Assembly: GCA_028583415.1 (NCBI GenBank)
Contig: CM053275.1
Span: 82,584,805 to 82,648,804 of the forward strand
DNA length: 64,000 nt
From: Protea cynaroides
Taxonomy: Eukaryota > Streptophyta > Magnoliopsida > Proteales > Proteaceae
Direction of reading: 5' to 3'
The notes under the pieces are model-generated. The model saw nothing but the letters and a program-made list of their open reading frames with translations. It did no database searches and had not been told where the DNA came from. This document shows positions 47,454 to 59,330 of the stretch, in pieces; position 1 is the stretch's first letter; every line of letters starts with the position of its first letter. The translations under genes were made by a program, and so were the position numbers.

Positions 47454-47792
47454 TTATTTCTTAGGGTAATTGACACATACCACCCCTGTACTTTAACCCG
47501 ATTCCAGATAATTTAATAAGTTGCTGAACCGGACAAATACCACCCTTTAATTTACACTATATTGACGAACCAATCGAGCCTTACAGTTTAACCTATTTAT
47601 TCTCTTGAATATGACCAAAATACCCTTTGCAGGTTGCAGGTTGCAGGTTGCTTTGAAGCAAATTCTTCTTCTTCTCCGGCAACTGCGACGACTGTCAAAA
47701 AAATACAAATACCGACACGAAAGTGGATATCGAGTGCTCCCGAATGAAGAGAGGAACCAAGGCGACGTAGTGGGTTTTTCCATCGTCGGGTA

Positions 47793-47921
47793 ATGGCAAC
47801 ACCGGAAGAAAATCATGCGGCTGTGATGGAGGAGGATAACGCGGAGGACAGCGACGGTGCCAATTTCAAGCTTCAGAACGAGCGCACCTCTAGTGAACCC
47901 CTGAAACGACGACTCGAATAG
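47793..47921 (+). CDS. 42-codon acidic ORF inside the MULE
   Basis: An ATG-started frame of 42 codons begins MATPEENHAAVMEEDNAED and ends KRRLE-stop. Base composition is far more GC-rich and codon-like than the surroundings. I recognise no family. It may be an exon piece of a captured gene or a chance frame. Confidence 0.35.
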   Translation: MATPEENHAAVMEEDNAEDSDGANFKLQNERTSSEPLKRRLE

Positions 47922-48084
47922 TCCGTCAACTCAAAATCTTCTCAGGCAATGTGAAGCACCATAGTCGCCGGAGCACGAAACCTCACAACCTCTCCCCCCA
48001 CCGCCTCAATACACTTCATCTCTCGGAGCTACTTCGCTGTGATGAGTTCACCAGATTCGGGTGTCCAAATAAACATTCATCCAC

Positions 48085-48160
48085 CGTCGGCGCCGGCAAA
48101 TCTGTTACCACTTAGATCCAAAGATTCAAGCTTGTTGAGTTTTTCAATGGTGGTTCCAGT
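48085..48160 (-). pseudogene. captured leucine-rich-repeat gene fragment
   Basis: The minus strand reads TIEKLNKLESLDLSGNRFAG, a canonical plant LRR unit (LxxLxxLDLSxNxFxG) of receptor-like kinases or proteins. The frame ends in TGA a few codons later. It lies in the interior of the Mutator-like element, consistent with transduplication of a host LRR gene. Confidence 0.7.
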
Positions 48161-48594
48161 GGCGATGTTTTGTTCGTAATTGGTAGGGTTTTCGGACGGT
48201 AGCAGATACATGCCCACTCTTTGCAGCTCTGGAAAGTAAACCATTCTGGCACCTTGTCTTACTTAGCCTCATCAACTATTAAATGTAAAAATAAAATAAA
48301 AAAAATAAATAAAGAATGTTGTACCAATTTAAACTACAGAGACAAAAACAAGGAAAACAGAGCACCAGAGGAGGTTTCCAGAGCTCTCTCTTTGGTCCTT
48401 CCGTAGACTTTTCAAAGACAAGAAATAGAAATGGGAAATACGATTAGAGAACCAAGGGGTAAAATTGTATATTTATTCTCTTTGTTTAAGAATGGTTGAA
48501 CCAGGGGGTAACTCGTCCGGTTACACAACTTATTAAATTATCTGGAATCGGGTTAAAGTACAGGGGTGATAAGTGTCAATTACCTTATTTCTTA

Positions 48595-49670
48595 ATATTG
48601 TTAATACCATAATCTGTTAGCCAATAGTCGAATGACACGTGTCCCTAAATTCAGGGGCATCCATATTATTACACGTGTCATACATGTGGCAGTACACAAT
48701 TTAAATAAGTAGTTTCTCATTCTGGTAGGAAGCATATCCTCAATCGGCGCATACAGGGCGAACTTAGTGGACATGTACACTAGCAACCGGCCATGATGAT
48801 CGTAGGGTTGTCATCCAACGATGAACCACTAAAAGATAGTTGTCAACCAAATCGGGTATTTTGGTCCACTCCAACTAATTGTATACTCTTATAAATACTC
48901 TCAAGCACGAAGGTAGATGGACGGATAATTTCATATCTACTCTTTTACTCAAACCTTACCCCACTCTTGAAGAAGTAATTTTCCTTATTTTACTTCATAA
49001 TAATTGTTCTGAAAACTGACTTAATCATCGGAATGGCCACATCTCTTGGTGAAATTTCTTTTGTTTTCAGGTTCATACCTATAACTCGGCTAAAACCGTG
49101 AGAAGTCGGTTTGTACACGGCCAACTTGGATACAACTTGTCCAACTCGAATACAAAGTAGACAACTCAAACCAAAAGGCCCACAACTCAACTAGACCAGT
49201 TTTTAACAGCAACAAATACCTTTTAATTTAGTGTTGGTCATATGTCCATCTATCATTGGTTTCATATCGATCCCATATCAATTTTCAAAGTGCATTCCAT
49301 TCAGATAAAAGAATTGGTCATCATCAGCTTGGATTTTTTTGAGAATAATTCATCTACACGTGCGTGTATCCTCCTTAGGAGCCCCATCACCGTTCATATC
49401 CAATCAATCTCACACTCTTGAGATGGGTCACATACCACTCTATGGTGATAGAATCCCATGAAAAGTACATGTACATGCACATGATCCGAACTCGATTTTT
49501 CTAATCCTAAGTTTAGACACAAATTGTTTTTAATTAATTTTTTTATTTAATAAAATTTAATGTGTTTCTTTTTTTTTTGGTAAAAATATTTAACGTGTTT
49601 CTGATAATTAATTATATAATCATCAAATTTCTTGATGTTGCGTAATAAGTTATTCTCACCAAAAAGTATG

Positions 49671-49673
<3 letters not shown>
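48595..49673. other. intergenic, no gene seen
   Basis: No recognisable coding sequence or element ends. Confidence 0.6.
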
Positions 49674-49707
<34 letters not shown>

Positions 49708-49850
49708 GAGAGAAGTGAATCCATGCAGAGGTCCCTCTCCCAGAATCCAGCGAGGCAATCTGGTGATGATATGTACGTTTGTCGTATACTATCATTACTA
49801 CTGTCACGATCAATTTCGACCATTCCTACAATCCAACGATAATAAATGAC
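49674..49850. repeat. dispersed repeat with (GA)n, copy 2
   Basis: GA tract at 49674-49704, then CCAGCGAGGCAATCTGGTGA and TCGTATACTATCATTACTAC, homologous to 3948-4150. Confidence 0.7.
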
Positions 49851-49936
49851 AGAGTTCATTAATTTGTGCGCTCATCTCCTCCATCTCAACTCTTAACTAC
49901 CCACGTAGATTACACGTTTTTCTTACGTCATCATCA

Positions 49937-49938
<2 letters not shown>

Positions 49939-50023
<85 letters not shown>
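49939..50023. repeat. (AT)n microsatellite
   Basis: About 42 uninterrupted AT units. A second similar tract starts 460 bp downstream. Confidence 0.95.
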
Positions 50024-50026
<3 letters not shown>

Positions 50027-50484
50027 TAAATGTGTAAATTAAGACAGCACTAAGCCTGGTCTCAATTAAAAAATATCAATTGTTATTATTCACGTGCGTT
50101 TATAAATTTTTTTTTTCTCCACGTGACCTAAAAATACAAGGGGTTAGGCTTCAAACAGGAATCCTTTGTCTTCATCTGCCAGGCGGAGTCAGTTATCCCC
50201 TCCTTCCCTTTTTGCACAAGTAAAATGAGATGTGAGCCTTCTCCACCGTGAGTCAGGATTGAAGTTCCAGTGAGAGAAAGAAGAGAAATGAGAGGGGGCC
50301 ACTAGATCAGAAAATGAGAAGATTCTTTCTGTGATTTAATGGTTGGAATTTATTCAGTGTTAAAATCTCTAAAATGATATAAGAGAATTCGAACTCCTTT
50401 TGATCTATTCATTTTGCCTTTATTTTATAGTAAGATATTTTATGAAAAAATAAGTATGGAATTTTTTACTTGTAACAAGGGCAG

Positions 50485-50485
<1 letters not shown>
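50024..50485. other. no gene seen
   Basis: Sequence between two AT microsatellites. The frame running into the second tract (Tyr-Ile repeats) is an artefact of the repeat. Confidence 0.5.

Positions 50486-50574
<89 letters not shown>
50486..50574. repeat. (AT)n microsatellite
   Basis: About 44 AT units. Confidence 0.95.
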
Positions 50575-50577
<3 letters not shown>

Positions 50578-51293
50578 TTCTGAAATGAAATATCAAAACT
50601 ATTCATGTATATTAAGGTTTCTGTGATAACCCAATGAGTGTACATAAAAGAGAATCGATTTCAACTATATGTTGTAACATCCATTATTACTTTCAGACAA
50701 ACCCAATAATTATTATTTAGATAGTTATTGATGTAACAATGGACTATCATGTTTTGGAAAATCCTAAGACAAATGTAGAATATTCATTTTTGTGGGTTTT
50801 TTAATCTAAGCCAGCCATTCAGATGTGCGAGAGTATTTAAATGAATCAAAGCCTGAATTCATCGTATGATTAATCTAGATCATGTTCTCTCTATCAAAAA
50901 CAGTCGAAATGAACAAATTATCTACCCACATGGAAGAATAGATGCCTTATAACATTTGATTAAAAGAACACTTAGTGACAATAGTAATTTACTTTATTAT
51001 TATTTTTCTTCCATATAACATATTTTGTGATACATAATCAATAATAAATACATTTGAATATGTTAAAGATGTTGTTTTCCAACTTTTTTTTTTTTTTTTT
51101 TTTGCAGTACAGTAATAGGGACAATGCACATGGTGGCTTCATTCCCCTGATATTCTATTTTTTTTTTTTTTCGGTAAAACCCCTAAAATTCTCATACAAC
51201 AACAAAAATTGTAAATGACTACAGCCAGCTAGACAATTTACCATACAAAGATGGCTGCAGAGAATGTTGGGAAAAGAAAGGTGTCTCGAGGTC

Positions 51294-51329
<36 letters not shown>

Positions 51330-51597
51330 GGTTTTCATTCATGGATCATGCACTATAACGATTAGTGCATCGACTCAAAAAAGAAAAAAAAACAGTGAAT
51401 CAGATCATATTGGCCCATCCAACCAATACGATTCGATTCATAATGTTCTACCTATAATGTTTAAGGCTTATAGTTTTAACATCCTTTTCAATTGAAATCA
51501 AGGATTATGTCATACACCTCTCACATCCAAACTCTCAAAGCCACAAGTTCAATTTTACAAAACTAGAACTGTTTCCAATACCTCTATTCAATGTTGG
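50575..51597. other. intergenic, no gene seen
   Basis: AT-rich, with poly-T runs near 51086-51104 and 51159-51171 and a (TA)n tract at 51296-51325. No gene found. Confidence 0.6.
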
Positions 51598-51790
51598 TAA
51601 TTGTTGGTAATGGAGGGCGAGCCCTAATGTGATAATAAGGTGTAATCATATTGCAATTTGATGGTCGCAAGTTCGAAACATAGAAACAGTCTCTTTGTGT
51701 TGCGAGAGTAAGACTATGTACATTCTGATCTTCCCCAGATTCTATAATAACAGAAACCTCGTATAGTATTAGTACACCGTCTTTTAACAA
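51598..51790 (+). mobile_element. Au-like SINE
   Basis: The order is A-box-like GTGATAATAAGGTGT, then GCAATTTGATGGTCGC, the B box AAGTTCGAAACATAG, AACAGTCTCTTTGTG, AAGACTATGTACATTCTGA and a CCTCGTATAGTATTAGTACA end followed by CTTTT. These blocks follow the plant Au SINE family consensus as I know it. The tRNA-related head has an internal Pol III promoter. Several substitutions indicate an old copy, and the target duplication is unclear. Confidence 0.75.
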
Positions 51791-51825
51791 TACTGTTAAT
51801 GAAGATTTTTTTAATCTACTAAAGG

Positions 51826-52318
51826 CATACCAAAATTGTGAGACCTAGATGCAAATTTCGAGGACGAAATTTCTTTTAAGGGTGGTAGAGTTGTAAGAAC
51901 CATGCTCTGAAAATCGGGTCTAACCCATGGTTTTATATGGTAACAGGTCTCCCAATCATAACTGGACCGGAAAGCGAAGCCGGGTGACGAACCACATAAT
52001 CCAGGTACGAGAACCATGTGTAAAACTATAAAGTTTACATACCGGTCTCGGTACCGGTCTCACCGGTATGTGCGACCGGTATGTGCAATTTCGGCTGGAG
52101 ACGGACTCTAGTGGGTCCCACACTCCGAATCAAAATTTTGGAAAGTTCTAGCCGTGGGAAACCTTCCTAGAACGGTCTCCCACTATTAATAGACACTTGA
52201 CCCTCCTTGGATCCTCCCCAAAACTCTAGCCATCTGGAAGAGATCTGAGAAGGAGCAAGGAGGGATGAAACCACTCAAGAAGAGGATTTCCGTTGGAAGA
52301 GCACGCCGCCAACCCTAG
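51826..52318 (+). mobile_element. gypsy 3' end and truncated LTR, plus orientation
   Basis: AATTTCGAGGACGAAATTTC and a purine tract TTAAGGGTGGTAGAGT precede an LTR starting TGTAAGAACC at 51892. The LTR has ACCGGTCTC/CGACCGGT words at 52040-52090 and a TATTAATAG TATA-like site near 52184. It breaks at about 52318, where minus-strand pol sequence begins. It belongs to the same broad family as element C. Confidence 0.75.
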
Positions 52319-53560
52319 GTCATGTGTAGGGTAGTTCTTCTCATGCTCCTTCAGCTGTCTTGAGGCATAGGCTATTACCTGTTCTCCTTGCATCAGCACA
52401 CAACCCAGTCCCAAATCTGAAGCATCTATGTATAGTGCGAATGGAAGGCCTGGAGTAGGGATAGTCAATATAGGTGTTGGGACCAGTCTTGATTTCAGTG
52501 TCTCAAAGCATCTCTCACATTCTTCAGTCCATACGAATTTCTCCCCCTTCTTGTTTAACCTGGTCAATGGAACGGCAGTCTTGGAATAATCCTCCACAAA
52601 CCTTCTGTAGTATCCAGCTAAGCCCAGGAAGCTACGAATATTAGCAACTGTCTTCGGCGCCTCCCATCCTACTATGGCTGAAATTTTACTGGGATCTACC
52701 TTAATTCCTTCAGCAGACACCACGTGACCTAGGAAAGCCACTTCGTCTAGCCAAAACTCACATTTCTTAAATTTTGCATAGAGCTTCTCTCTTCTTAGTC
52801 TTTGTAATGCTGCTCTTAAATGCATTGCATGCGTCTCTTTGTCCTTAGAGTATACTAAAATATCATCTATGAATACTATAATCGACGTATCCAACATGTC
52901 ATGGAATACTCGGTTCATTAGCTCCATAAACGATGCAGGTGCATTGGTTAACCCAAAGGACATCACAAGGAACTCATAGTGTCCATACCTCGTTCTGAAA
53001 GCTGTCTTGGGAATGTCTACCTCCTTTATCTTGAGTTGATGATACCCTGACCTCAGATCAATCTTTGAGAATACACTTGAACCTTGTAGTTGATAAAACA
53101 AATCATCTATTCTTGGTAGTGGGTACCTGTTCTTGATGGTGAGCTTATTTAACTCTCGATAGTCCATACAAAGACGTACGCTACCATCCTTCTTCTTGAC
53201 AAAAAACACAGGTGCTCCCCAAGGCGAGATACTCGGCCTTATAAATCCCTTGTCTAATAGTTCTTCTAACTAGTTTTTAGTTCCTTCAACTCTGTAGGAG
53301 CCATCCTGTATGGTGCTTTAGATACAGGTGCCACCCCTGGTAGGAGATCTATTACAAACTCAGTCGCCCTGTCTGGTGGTAATCCGGGTAAGTCTTCTAG
53401 AAACACATCAGAAAATTCCCGTACTACTTCGATATCCTTCATTTTTGGCAAGTCAGCGGTCACATCCACCACTGATATGAGGTATCCTACTCTCCCTTTC
53501 TCTAAGCATTTCTTTGCTTTTAGGGCTGAGAGTATGAGCTTTCTCTTCCTAGGCAACTTA
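52319..53560 (-). pseudogene. gypsy relic D: protease end, RT and RNase H start
   Basis: Minus-strand pol fragment: 53266-53556 (RKLILSALKAKKCLEKG ... MAPTELKEL), a stop at about 53263-53270, then 52226-53209 with LCMDYRELNKL, KIDLRSGYHQL, FIDDILVYSKD and the RNase H start DASDLGLGCVLMQGEQVI. The homology ends at the THDL codons, at about 52320, and switches to inverted LTR sequence; the last ~30 residues of that frame are not pol. On the right it is cut in the codons for KLPRKRK by element C, so the rest of D should lie beyond the window. Confidence 0.85.
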
Positions 53561-53844
53561 TGTCACACCCCAATTCAGACTGAACCAGAAATGTGAGTGA
53601 ACCGTCACTGAACCAACGGCTCACACCAGGATCTCAATAAGACCGTGTCCACTCATACAAACCATTGCACATAACCACAATCAGAATAATAATAAATACA
53701 ACAGAAGTCATTAAATAAAATGAACTGAGCATCTATTGATAGATTTAAATAAATATTCAATTATCTAAATTCTCAAACATAAATAAATATCTTTGCATCA
53801 CTTTAATGTCAACCGAAAATAACTAAAACAAATAAAGAAAAATC

Positions 53845-53966
53845 CTAGAGATACACGCAGAAAGGGTACTCGCATGAAGAGTCATGCTCGTCCTCTCCTG
53901 CCTGCACGTCCAGAGCAGTTACGCCTCTGTACGCCGGCGCGTTCATGTATTCATCCACCGTGTAAC
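53845..53966 (-). CDS. conserved 122-nt LTR exon, element C 3' copy
   Basis: After GTTGATGCAG the frame reads YTVDEYMNAPAYRGVTAL, then ...DEHDSSCEYPFCVYL and stop. The second Cys of the motif is Tyr here. Donor CAG|GTAAGGG, with the exon ending at 54886 (intron 919 bp). The preceding 60-nt segment after TTGTATAG is fully open in the same frame, reading FGSCDVEQAIKRASG, so two exons can be joined in frame. Confidence 0.55.
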
Positions 53967-54376
53967 CTGCATCAACATCTAAAAATGATGTATATACAAG
54001 TGTGAGCTGCTTACCCAAAAAAAAAAAAAAAGTGTGAGCTCACAACTTAGCTCAGTAAGACAACCAAACAATGTAACATTTATATGCATTAGTGACAAAC
54101 ATATTATATTATGGTCTGGTTTAAGTTTACAATGTGCTATAGAAAGGATTGGCGGCCACAGCACCTCTATACACGAGTGTGTGAAGCCGCCCAGTAGATC
54201 ACACCACTGCCGTCCCACATGCACCCACCATGGAAGAGAGATAGAGCTAAGGCATCCCGATCAACATCGCCAATACCTCCCCTGATGCTCTATCCATACC
54301 AAGACGTAAGACCCTATTGGCGAGGGCTTGCAAACTGGGCTCGCAACTAACCAATCCTATATGTCATCACAGTAGG

Positions 54377-54655
54377 CCCTATCCCAACACAGCTCCCTAT
54401 GGCATAGAGATAGAGCTAGAGTCTGGTGGCCAGCCCGGAGACCACAATACCACGTCCTCCCCCTGATGCCCTAACCTCACCAACCATGCTAAGACAGAAC
54501 GATACGAAAGGTACACCCTATCCCAACATAACTCCCTACGGCATAGAGATAGAGCTAAAGTCTGGTGGCCAGGCTGGAGACCACAGTGCCACGTCCTTCC
54601 CCTGATGCCCTACCCGCACCGAGCAAGCTAAGATAGAATACTACGAAAAGGTGCT
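54377..54655. repeat. 139-bp tandem repeat in element C LTR
   Basis: CCCTATCCCAACA recurs at 54377 and 54516 with the intervening GGCATAGAGATAGAGCTA and GTCTGGTGGCCAG blocks. Two copies, within the predicted intron. Confidence 0.85.
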
Positions 54656-55636
54656 AGTGTGAGGTATGATCCCAAACCCTAGGCCCTTTCCATTCCACAC
54701 ACCAACGAAAACAATCACATGCCTAACAATCACATCCTAGCATAGTGAGTATGCATGAACAATAATAATAACTGAAAGTAAAGGATAACATGCGAACATA
54801 CACAAACATCAATCCACAGAGTCATAGTTATTAACAACGGTTTACTATCCATTAGATTATTAGGGTTTAGGTCTGATTCCCTTACCTGACGCTCGTTTGA
54901 TAGCTTGCTCCACGTCGCAAGATCCAAACGTGCTATCACAAAGTCCTATACAATATTAGGATTTAGTTAGAATAGTTTTCCTTAGGTTTCATATTGGTCG
55001 AAAAACCAATGATATTACAAAATATATCTCACAGAGCTGACCGGTCACAGTACCGGTCGCAGCACTGTGGGGAAACCTACGACCGGTATGGTCAGTCGGT
55101 CCCCACAGACCAGCCCCCGAAAGGTACCGATTGCAGTACCAGTCGCACAGGGTGCAACCGGTATAGTCGACCGGTATGTCTCCGGAAGACCATATGTCCG
55201 GTTCTCGACTGTCGTCGATCATCCCCTATTGATCCTAGGGTTTCTCCTACACATTCTAGGTCTGAGCACTGAGTTAGAGTTGCTTCCAACTCCATTTAAG
55301 TCCTAGCCTTGACGGTCTTCTTCCTAGAGTTCGAATCTAGGGTTTACCGACTAGATTAGGGTTTGTCGACAAAAATAGGGTTTATTGGCAAGATAGGGTT
55401 TTAGATCAATACCTGCTTTGCATGGTATTGATCAAAGCAACCTAACCATACTAGAGTTATAATCCTAGAGTCATAATGTAAAATAAGGTTTAAGCACTCA
55501 CCGTCGACTGGCGGTAAGGTGTTCTTTGTCGAACGACAATATCGGCTCTTCCTAGCTTCTCCTCCTTCTTCAGCCTCTTTCTCCTTTCTAGGGTTTGTGA
55601 GGATCAATGGAAGGGATTCTAGGAGGTTTAGATGTG

Positions 55637-55644
55637 TTTATATA
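55637..55644 (-). promoter_or_regulatory. element C LTR TATA box
   Basis: The coding strand reads CCTATATAAACACATC. The ACCGGT-word array at 55750-55805 lies about 110-170 bp upstream. Confidence 0.6.
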
Positions 55645-55951
55645 GGCTAGGTTTAGGTTTAGGAAGCCTTATAGGATTAGGAAAGTCCTAGGGTCAGAAT
55701 TTAGAAAGTAGGACCCGCAGAGATCCGGTTCCTGATCTTGGTAGTCTGCTGACTATACCGGTCAACCGGTACCAATGCCAAGACCCGTACCATCGACCGG
55801 TATGACTAAATCATACTTAATTTGGTCCGTTTTGGTCTGATTTCATACCTGGTTGTCATCCTCTCATCCCGTCTGGCCTGGTGATGATTAAAAGACCTGT
55901 TACGACATGAAATCAAGGTTTAGATCGGGTTCATGGAGTGCGGGTCTTACA

Positions 55952-56030
55952 ACTCCCCCACCCTTGAAAGAAATTTCATCCCCAAAATTTACATGTAGGT
56001 TTCACAACTCCCCCACGCTTAAAAGAAATT
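55952..56030 (-). other. element C duplicated polypurine tract
   Basis: Two adjacent copies of ACTCCCCCAC-type sequence (55952-55966 and 56000-56015, coding strand GTGGGGGAGT) each precede an AAGAAATTT block. Only the first touches the LTR. Confidence 0.6.
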
Positions 56031-56039
56031 TTGGCCTCG

Positions 56040-59000
56040 AAATTTGAACGTACCTTGGTCATCGAAAATGTTAGGGTATTCCTTTCTCATTGCGTTCTCT
56101 TCCTCCCAAGTAATTTCTTCCACATCTTGGCTTTTCCAATGCACTTTCACATAGTGGATATCCTTGCTTCAAAGGTGTTGTACCTTTCGGCTTGTAAGCA
56201 TCACAGGTATTACTTCAAATGTTAAGTCCTCTGTCAAGTCTGGTGGGTCTACTATCAAGATGTGCGATGGATCCCTGACATACTTCTTCAATAAAGATAC
56301 ATGGAACACATCATGAACGCTTGACATGGATGGTGGTAGAGCCAGTTGATATGCCACATTACCACGTCTGGTCAAAATCTCGTATGGTCCCACTTACCTG
56401 GGGCATAGCTTTCCCTTCTTACCAAACCGTTTCAGACCTCGCACAGGTGATATCTTCAAGAATACCTTGTCATCCACTGCAAACTCTAGATCTCAACGTC
56501 GGTTATCCGCATAGTACTTCTGTCGAACTTGAGCTGTCTTCACTCTTTCCTTGATTTGATCAATCACTCGACAAGTTTCTTCGACAAACTCCGGTCCTAC
56601 AATTCTTCTTTCTCCCACCTCATTCCATAACAGAGGTGTACGACATTTCTTCCCATAGAGTGCCTCATATGGCGCCATCTGAATTGTAGCCTAGTAGCTA
56701 TTGTTATAGGCGAACTCGAAGAGCGATAGCTTCTCGTCCCAAGCTCCTTTGAAATCTAGGGCACAAGCTCGGAGCATATCTTCTAAAATTTGAATAGTTC
56801 GTTCTGACTGTCTGTCCGTCTGGTGAAAAGCTGTACTAAACTTCAACTTGGTTCCCATAGCTTTCTGTAATCCTTCCCAGAACTTTGATGTAAAACGAGG
56901 ATCTCTGTCAGATACTATACACTCTGGGACGCCATGAAGTCTGACTATATTGTCTACATATAGCTTGGCCAGCTTCTCCATGGTATACTAAGGTCTGACC
57001 GCAATGAATCAAGCTGTCTTGGTAAGTCGATCGACTATAACCCAAACTGCATCCACTGACCTTGGTGTCAAAGGTAGGCCAGTGACGAAATCCATTGTGA
57101 TGCAATTCCACTTCCATGCAGGTTCCGGTAGTGGTTGTAGCAAACCAACGGGTCTCTGCCTTTCTGCTTTAACTTGCTGGCAATTTAAACATTGGAATAC
57201 AAAACAAGCTATATCCGCTTTCATATCCCTCCACCAATATAGTCTTCTTAAATCATGGTACATCTTGGTGCTTCCAAGATGTACCGAATATGGGGTGTAA
57301 TGAGCTTCTGTCATAACTTGATCTCTGATATTTCAGTTCTCACTTTCAGGTATACATAATCGTCCATGATACCTGAGTACCTTTTCTGAATCCGAGATAA
57401 ACTCAGGATTGCTTTTACCCTTCTCTAGATCTTCTTGCACAGTCTTGAGGTGTGGATCCTGTAGGATTGCTACTTTGACTTCATCTATTAGATCCGACGA
57501 GATCTTCAGAGCTGCGAACATCAATGTGAACTTATGAATTAAGCTCTGTTCCACTGGATCTCTTGCAATCTCTATTATATACTCTTCATCATTTTCTGTT
57601 GAACTTGAGGTTGCAGCACACAATGCAGTATTTGTACTTGGTCCTGCCTCAGGTTTCAATGCCCACTTTCTGCTTAAGGCATCAGCCACAACATTTGCCT
57701 TACCCGGATGGTACTGGATGTCACAATCATAATCTTTCAATAATTCTAGCCATCTCCTCTGTCTCATATTCAGGTCCTTCTGAGTGAAAAGGTAAGTTAA
57801 GCTCTTGTGATCTGACTTAATCTGAAACTTTTCACCGTAAAGGTAGTGTCTCCAAGTCTTGATTGCATGTATAACCGCTGCTAACTCCAAGTCATGTGTA
57901 GAATAATTCTTCTAATGCTCTTTCAATTGTCTTGATGCGTAGGCAATCACCTGTTCTCCTTGCATCAATACACATCCAAGACCCAACCCTGAGGCATCCG
58001 TATATAGGGTAAACGGTAAGACTGGTGCTGGGATGGTCAAGATAGGTGCAGAAACTAGTCTCGACTTCAAAGTCTGAAAGCATTTCTCGCACTCATCTGA
58101 CCATATAAATTTTTCTCCTTTCTTTGTTAGTCTGGTAAGTGGAACGGCGATCCTTGAGTACTCTTCCATAAATCTTCTATAGTAACCAGCCAATCCAAGG
58201 AAACTATGAATCTCCGCAACTGATTTTGGTGCTTCCCATCCTACTATAGCAGCTATCTTACTTGGATCTACCTTGATACCCTCTTCAGATACTACGTGGC
58301 CCAAGAAAGCCACTTCCTTCAACCAAAATTCGCATTTCTTGTACTTGGCGTAAAGCTTCTCTCTTCTCAGCCGTTGAAGGGCTTCTCTCAAATGTGTTGC
58401 ATGAGTTTCCCTGTCTTGTGAGTAGACCAATATGTCGTCAATTAATACGATGACCGAAGTGTCCAACATGTCATGAAAGACTCGGTTCATCTGTTCCATG
58501 AACGACGCTGGAGCGTTAGTCAACCCGAATGACATTACAAGGAACTCATAATGTCCATACCTTGTCCTGAAAGCAGTTTTCGGAATATCTGCGGTCTTGA
58601 TCTTCAATTGGTGATACCCTGATCTAAGATCAATCTTTGAGAAAACCTTTGCACCCTGTAACTGATCGAACAGATCATCGATCCTAGGCAAAGGATATCG
58701 ATTCTTGATGGTTAACTTGTTCAGCTCTCGGTAGTCAATACATAGTCGTACACTACCGTCCTTCTTCTTGACGAACAATACAGGTGTTCCCCATGGTGAT
58801 ATGCTTGGTCGTATGAAACCCTTATCTAGTAGTTCTTGTAACTGGGTCTTCAACTCCTTTAATTCGGTAGGAGCCATTCTGTACGGTGCTTTAAACACCG
58901 GTGCCGACCCTGGCATCAGGTCTATCACGAACTTTGTAGCCCTGTCTGGAGGTAAACCTGGGAGATCTTCTGAAAACACATCTGAAAACTCTCGTACCAC

Positions 59001-59330
59001 ATCTAGATCTTCCATCCTTGGCTCCTCAGCAGTGATGTCGATCACAGACACTAAATACCCTACTCCTCCCTTCTCTAGGCATCTCTTAGCTTTTAGGGCG
59101 GAGAGGATCAGCTTCCGCTTCCTAGGTAACTTGGTCCCAGTGAAGCTAAACTCCTTTCCCTTCTCATCTTTAAGCACAAGTTTCCTTTCACCACATAATA
59201 AGCTAGCTGAATGATGGCCTAGCCAATCCATTCCCAAGATGACATCAAAGTCTGCCATCTCGAGTTGAACCAGATTTGCTTCTAGCTTTCGACCCTCAAT
59301 ACTTACAACACGGCCCATAGTATTCATTTA
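56040..59330 (-). pseudogene. element C pol
   Basis: Ty3/gypsy pol in order. The 471-residue frame 57912-59327 holds the protease end (DFDVILGMDWL), reverse transcriptase (LCIDYRELNKL, KIDLRSGYHQL, LIDDILVYSQD) and RNase H start (LYTDASGLGLG). 57333-57890 is the RNase H end (GKANVVADALSRK). 57009-57314 holds the integrase finger and first Asp (TMDFVTGLP). 56691-56981 holds SDRDPRF and SERTIQ, 56493-56678 follows, and 56169-56393 encodes the chromodomain-like end (SRKVQHL). At least four stops or frameshifts separate them, for example near 57900, 57320, 56990 and 56685. Confidence 0.9.

Larger units (their letters stand above)
47464..48584. mobile_element. Mutator-like element with gene fragments (Pack-MULE type)
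   Basis: Terminal inverted repeats of at least 70 bp, recognisable to about 160 bp, start GGGTAATTGACACATACC (left) and GGTAATTGACACTTATCA (right, reverse-complemented). A perfect 10-bp duplication TTATTTCTTA flanks it (47454-47463 and 48585-48594). Long TIRs and a 9-10 bp duplication are Mutator superfamily traits. There is no transposase. The GC-richer interior holds an LRR-coding fragment on minus and a 42-codon frame on plus, so it looks like a gene-capturing, non-autonomous MULE. Confidence 0.85.
53561..55951 (-). repeat. element C 3' LTR (2,391 bp)
   Basis: Complete with TG...CA ends. Holds a 139-bp tandem repeat (54377-54515 and 54516-54655), ACCGGT-type word arrays at 55030-55200 and 55750-55805, and a TATA site (TTTATATA on plus, 55637-55644). 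Compared with the 5' LTR it has an extra insertion with an A15 run near 54015-54033. Confidence 0.92.

Noticed and set aside
50414..50626. 70-residue frame with (Tyr-Ile)n
   Set aside because: Translation of the AT microsatellite.
55067..55306. Overlapping frames rich in Arg/Gly/Thr in the element C LTR
   Set aside because: Frames opened by the CG-rich ACCGGT word array on both strands; not conserved in the other LTRs.
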